NCBI RefSeq assembly: GCF_000754815.1
Contig: NZ_KN150747.1
Span: forward strand, 1,953,908 to 2,017,907
Direction: 5' to 3'
DNA from: Yersinia ruckeri ATCC 29473
GTDB taxonomy: Bacteria > Pseudomonadota > Gammaproteobacteria > Enterobacterales > Enterobacteriaceae
Length of the DNA stretch: 64,000 nt
Below, piece after piece: positions 60,284 through 64,000 of this stretch. A program made the position numbers and the translations under genes. The notes beneath the pieces were generated by a model. That model was not told the origin of the DNA. It saw nothing but the letters and a program-made list of their open reading frames with translations, and did no database searches. How positions within the stretch are numbered: position 1 is the first letter of the stretch; every line of letters begins with the position of its first letter.

Positions 60284-60328
60284 CCCTTTGCCTCGTATTA
60301 TTCAGGCGTGTTTGTACGAGGCAAAGGG
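60284..60328 (+). repeat. Perfect 14-bp stem-loop between mglB and mglA
   Basis: CCCTTTGCCTCGTA and TACGAGGCAAAGGG are perfectly complementary, with a 17-base loop and only a short T-rich end. It is positioned to protect the mglB 3' end so that binding protein exceeds the membrane components. Confidence 0.8.
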
Positions 60329-60403
60329 CATTTATCAGGCGTTCTTATTTTAAAGTGGTTTTGATCACCATGATGCAGAACCCTTTTTTAGCCAGGTGTA
60401 GCT

Positions 60404-61924
60404 ATGGCCGATATTAATACAGCGCAACCCCGTGAGTGGTTGCTGGAAATGAGTAACATCAATAAATCATTTCCAGGTGTAAAGGCATTGGATAACGTTA
60501 ATTTAAAAGTCCGCCCACACTCCATTCATGCATTAATGGGGGAGAACGGTGCAGGCAAATCAACGCTACTAAAATGTCTGTTTGGTATCTATAAAAAAGA
60601 CTCCGGTAGTATTATTTTTCAGGGGCAGGAAACCGAATTCAAAAGCTCGAAAGAAGCGCTTGAACACGGTGTATCAATGGTGCATCAGGAATTAAACTTG
60701 GTACTGCAACGCACCGTAATGGATAATATGTGGCTGGGGCGTTATCCAACCAAGGGCTTGTTTGTCGACCAAGACAAGATGTATCGGGATACCAAAGCAA
60801 TATTTGACGAGCTGGATATTGATATTGATCCCCGAGATAAAGTGGCGACTTTATCTGTATCGCAAATGCAGATGATCGAAATCGCCAAAGCTTTTTCATA
60901 CAATGCCAAAATCGTTATTATGGATGAGCCAACGTCATCGCTAACGGAAAAAGAAGTGAACCACCTGTTTACTATTATCCGAAAATTGAAAGACCGTGGC
61001 TGTGGCATTGTTTATATCTCGCATAAAATGGAAGAAATATTCCAGTTGTGCGATGAAATTACCATTTTACGCGATGGTCAATGGATCACTACCCAGCCAC
61101 TAGCTGGTCTGGATATGGATCAAATCATCTCCATGATGGTAGGACGCTCTCTGAGCCAACGCTTCCCCGATCGTCAAAATATACCTGGTGAAGTCATTCT
61201 GGAAGTCAAAAACCTCACCTCTTTGCGTCAGCCTTCTATTCGCGATATTTCTTTTGACTTACATCAGGGAGAAATCTTGGGTATTGCTGGTTTGGTTGGT
61301 GCAAAACGTACCGACATTGTGGAAACCTTATTTGGTATCCGCGAAAAAATCAGTGGCACTATTAAGCTGCACGGTAAATCCATTAATAACCACAGCGCCA
61401 ATGAAGCGATTAACCACGGGTTTGCATTAGTGACGGAAGAGCGCCGTTCTACCGGTATTTATGCTTATCTGGATATTGGTTTTAACTCGCTGATTTCTAA
61501 TATTCGTAACTATAAAAACAGATTTGGTTTGTTAGATAACAGCCGGATGAAAAGTGACACCCAATGGGTGATTGATGCCATGCGAGTAAAAACGCCGGGG
61601 CACCACACCAATATTGGTTCATTGTCCGGTGGTAATCAGCAGAAAGTCATTATTGGTCGTTGGTTATTGACTCAACCAGAGATATTAATGTTGGACGAAC
61701 CGACCCGCGGTATTGATGTTGGTGCTAAATTCGAAATTTATCAGCTAATAACCGAACTGGCAAAAAAAGGAAAAGGAATCATTATTATTTCATCCGAAAT
61801 GCCTGAGTTGTTAGGAATTACCGATAGAATACTTGTTATGAGTAACGGCCTGGTTGCGGGAATTGTTGAGACTAAACAAACCTCGCAAAACGAAATATTG
61901 CGTCTTGCCTCCTTGCACCTCTAA
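60404..61924 (+). CDS. mglA: Galactose ABC importer ATPase MglA
   Basis: Fused double ATPase, 506 aa, same length as E. coli. Domain 1 has Walker [10 protein letters not shown], signature LSVSQMQ and Walker [12 protein letters not shown]. Domain 2 has a degenerate Walker A (GLVGAKRTD) but an intact signature LSGGNQQK and Walker [14 protein letters not shown]. The degenerate site is normal for carbohydrate-uptake-transporter-2 ATPases. Second gene of mglBAC. Confidence 0.96.
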   Translation: MADINTAQPREWLLEMSNINKSFPGVKALDNVNLKVRPHSIHALMGENGAGKSTLLKCLFGIYKKDSGSIIFQGQETEFKSSKEALEHGVSMVHQELNLVLQRTVMDNMWLGRYPTKGLFVDQDKMYRDTKAIFDELDIDIDPRDKVATLSVSQMQMIEIAKAFSYNAKIVIMDEPTSSLTEKEVNHLFTIIRKLKDRGCGIVYISHKMEEIFQLCDEITILRDGQWITTQPLAGLDMDQIISMMVGRSLSQRFPDRQNIPGEVILEVKNLTSLRQPSIRDISFDLHQGEILGIAGLVGAKRTDIVETLFGIREKISGTIKLHGKSINNHSANEAINHGFALVTEERRSTGIYAYLDIGFNSLISNIRNYKNRFGLLDNSRMKSDTQWVIDAMRVKTPGHHTNIGSLSGGNQQKVIIGRWLLTQPEILMLDEPTRGIDVGAKFEIYQLITELAKKGKGIIIISSEMPELLGITDRILVMSNGLVAGIVETKQTSQNEILRLASLHL

Positions 61925-61944
61925 TCTAGTTGAAGGTTCTTATT

Positions 61945-62955
61945 ATGAATACGTTAAATAAGAAAAGTTTGCTCACTTATCTTAAAGAGGGCGGGATTTA
62001 TGTGGTTTTGCTCGTGCTACTGGCGATTATCATTTTCCAGGATCCGACCTTTCTCAGCTTAATGAATTTAAGTAATATTTTAACCCAATCGTCGGTGCGT
62101 ATCATTATTGCATTAGGTGTGGCCGGGTTAATTGTTACTCAGGGTACTGACTTGTCAGCCGGACGTCAGGTTGGTTTGGCGGCGGTTGTTGCCGCTACCA
62201 TGTTGCAGTCAATGGATAACGTCAATAAAGTTTTCCCTGATTTGCACACCGTGCCGATTCCGTTTGTTATTTTAACCGTCTGCCTGATTGGCGCGATTAT
62301 CGGTTTAGTAAACGGTATTATTATCGCTTACCTTAATGTGACGCCGTTTATTACCACATTAGGCACCATGATTATCGTTTACGGTATTAACTCGCTGTAT
62401 TACGACTATGTGGGGGCTTCACCGATTGCTGGTTTTGATCCTGCCTTTTCGTCTTTCGCGCAGGGATTCTTGCGATTCGGTGACTTTAAGCTGTCGTACA
62501 TAACATTCTATGCTTTGATCGCCATTGGATTTGTCTGGGTACTATGGAATAAAACACGTTTCGGTAAGAATATTTTCGCCATTGGTGGCAATCCAGAAGC
62601 AGCTAAAGTATCCGGTGTTAACGTTCCTCTAAACCTGATTATGATTTACGCTTTGTCTGGCGTATTTTATGCCTTCGGTGGGATGTTGGAAGCGGGTCGT
62701 ATCGGCAGTGCCACCAATAACCTCGGTTTTATGTATGAGCTGGATGCTATCGCCGCCTGTGTGGTGGGCGGTGTTTCCTTTAGTGGTGGGGTAGGTACGG
62801 TCTTTGGTGTGGTAACTGGTGTCATCATTTTCACCGTGATCAACTACGGTTTAACCTATATCGGCGTAAACCCTTATTGGCAGTATATTATCAAGGGTGG
62901 CATTATTATCTTTGCAGTGGCACTGGATTCGTTGAAATACGCCAAGAAGAAATAA
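61945..62955 (+). CDS. mglC: Galactose ABC importer permease MglC
   Basis: Inner-membrane permease of 336 aa (E. coli 336), about ten helices. It starts MNTLNKKSLLTYLKEGG with AAGG upstream. Segments GVAGLIVTQGTDLSAGRQVGL-type, TPFITTLGTMIIVYG and FAIGGNPEAAKVSGVNV identify the family. An upstream in-frame ATG at 61930 is not conserved. It ends the operon; a strong terminator follows. Confidence 0.96.
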   Translation: MNTLNKKSLLTYLKEGGIYVVLLVLLAIIIFQDPTFLSLMNLSNILTQSSVRIIIALGVAGLIVTQGTDLSAGRQVGLAAVVAATMLQSMDNVNKVFPDLHTVPIPFVILTVCLIGAIIGLVNGIIIAYLNVTPFITTLGTMIIVYGINSLYYDYVGASPIAGFDPAFSSFAQGFLRFGDFKLSYITFYALIAIGFVWVLWNKTRFGKNIFAIGGNPEAAKVSGVNVPLNLIMIYALSGVFYAFGGMLEAGRIGSATNNLGFMYELDAIAACVVGGVSFSGGVGTVFGVVTGVIIFTVINYGLTYIGVNPYWQYIIKGGIIIFAVALDSLKYAKKK

Positions 62956-62976
62956 TATTTAATAGACGTTTACGGT

Positions 62977-63013
62977 AAAAAAGCCAGTTGGATTGAATGC
63001 TAACTGGCTTTTT
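62977..63013 (+). terminator. Intrinsic terminator of mglBAC
   Basis: AAAAAAGCCAGTT pairs with AACTGGCTTTTT through a 12-base loop and ends in Ts. The A-rich left arm makes it bidirectional and may also terminate sanA. Confidence 0.92.
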
Positions 63014-63043
63014 ACTTTATATTATTTGTCGTAGTGGCATTGG

Positions 63044-63826
<783 letters not shown>

Positions 63827-63919
63827 TTACCTGATACCACGGCGCAAGACGTGCCGGAGAGAGTTAAGCTGATTTTTATCATTAAAAAGTGAGGAAGAGG
63901 AATAACTGGATAGAGATTA

Positions 63920-64000
63920 ACCTGCCCACAGGTTTGATATGGGCAGATTATAAGCGACTTAGAAAGAGGTGCTAGAAAGAGGTGCGCTTGTAAACCCGGT
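63920..64000 (-). other. Possible 3' end of a minus-strand gene, with stem-loop
   Basis: Reading the minus strand from the window edge, an open frame ends SSTSF with TAA at 63959-63961, followed by a stem-loop CTGCCCA / TGGGCAG (63922-63946). A 13-bp direct tandem repeat (TAGAAAGAGGTGC twice, 63960-63985) underlies the frame. Too short to identify. Confidence 0.2.

Noticed and set aside
61300-61330. Broken second Walker A in MglA as a sign of mutation
   Set aside because: The degenerate GLVGAKRTD site is also present in E. coli MglA and is normal for this transporter class.

Overview
The window is a stretch of enterobacterial chromosome, almost certainly from a Yersinia. Most predicted proteins read as close relatives of Escherichia coli proteins. 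Gene content and order point to Yersinia: a class IV (CYTH) adenylate cyclase, a dps-tam-rhtA-ompX order, a phnCDEE transporter without C-P lyase, and a yehS / sseA / osmF-yehYXW block. The species cannot be fixed from sequence alone. No rRNA, tRNA, CRISPR array, insertion sequence or prophage was seen. The region is dense core genome, with a few accessory insertions and decayed genes.

Layout. 1-4.6 kb: the ybhG-ybhF-ybhS drug-export operon and its TetR repressor cecR (minus strand). 4.8-7.5 kb: the RNA helicase gene rhlE behind a structured leader, then dusC. 7.5-14.7 kb: a leucine-rich-repeat protein, pbpG, dld, the class IV cyclase, yajD, a SUFU-domain protein and a small GlsB-type membrane protein. 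14.8-18.5 kb: phnC-phnD-phnE1-phnE2. 18.8-24.8 kb: yehS, sseA and the osmoprotectant importer osmF-yehY-yehX-yehW. 24.8-29.5 kb: a 0.9-kb AT-rich non-coding region followed by the arginine acid-resistance pair adiC-adiA. 29.6-36.9 kb: a small membrane protein, yedA, an OmpC/OmpF-type porin, dinG, ybiB and rlmF. 37-43.4 kb: glnHPQ with NtrC and sigma-54 sites, dps, tam, rhtA and ompX. 43.6-47 kb: an M-box magnesium riboswitch in front of a short MgtE, two small membrane ORFs and a long CDF-family transporter. 47-53.3 kb: ybiT, moeAB, a decayed DUF924 gene, and the formaldehyde pair fghA/frmA. 53.4-57.7 kb: a LysR regulator divergent from an MFS exporter, then folE and yeiB. 57.8-63.8 kb: galS, mglBAC and sanA.

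Compared with E. coli, blocks from two separate map positions are interleaved. The ybh/rhlE/dinG/rlmF/gln/dps/rhtA/ompX/ybiT/moe genes belong to one; the dusC/pbpG/dld/yeh/folE/yeiB/galS/mgl/sanA genes belong to the other.

Functional themes are nutrient import (glutamine, galactose, glycine betaine-type osmolytes, a phosphonate-like ligand), stress survival (arginine decarboxylation, Dps, DinG, formaldehyde oxidation) and envelope maintenance (PbpG, SanA, OmpX, porin). The best regulatory signals are the M-box with a plausible translational switch, the NtrC/sigma-54 control of glnH, the Gal operator and CRP sites before mglB and galS, and the palindrome between cecR and rhlE. The items most worth following up are the M-box switch, the competing stems in the rhlE leader, the 11-repeat LRR protein, the SUFU-domain protein, the CDF transporter with repeated C-terminal domains, and several small ORFs.
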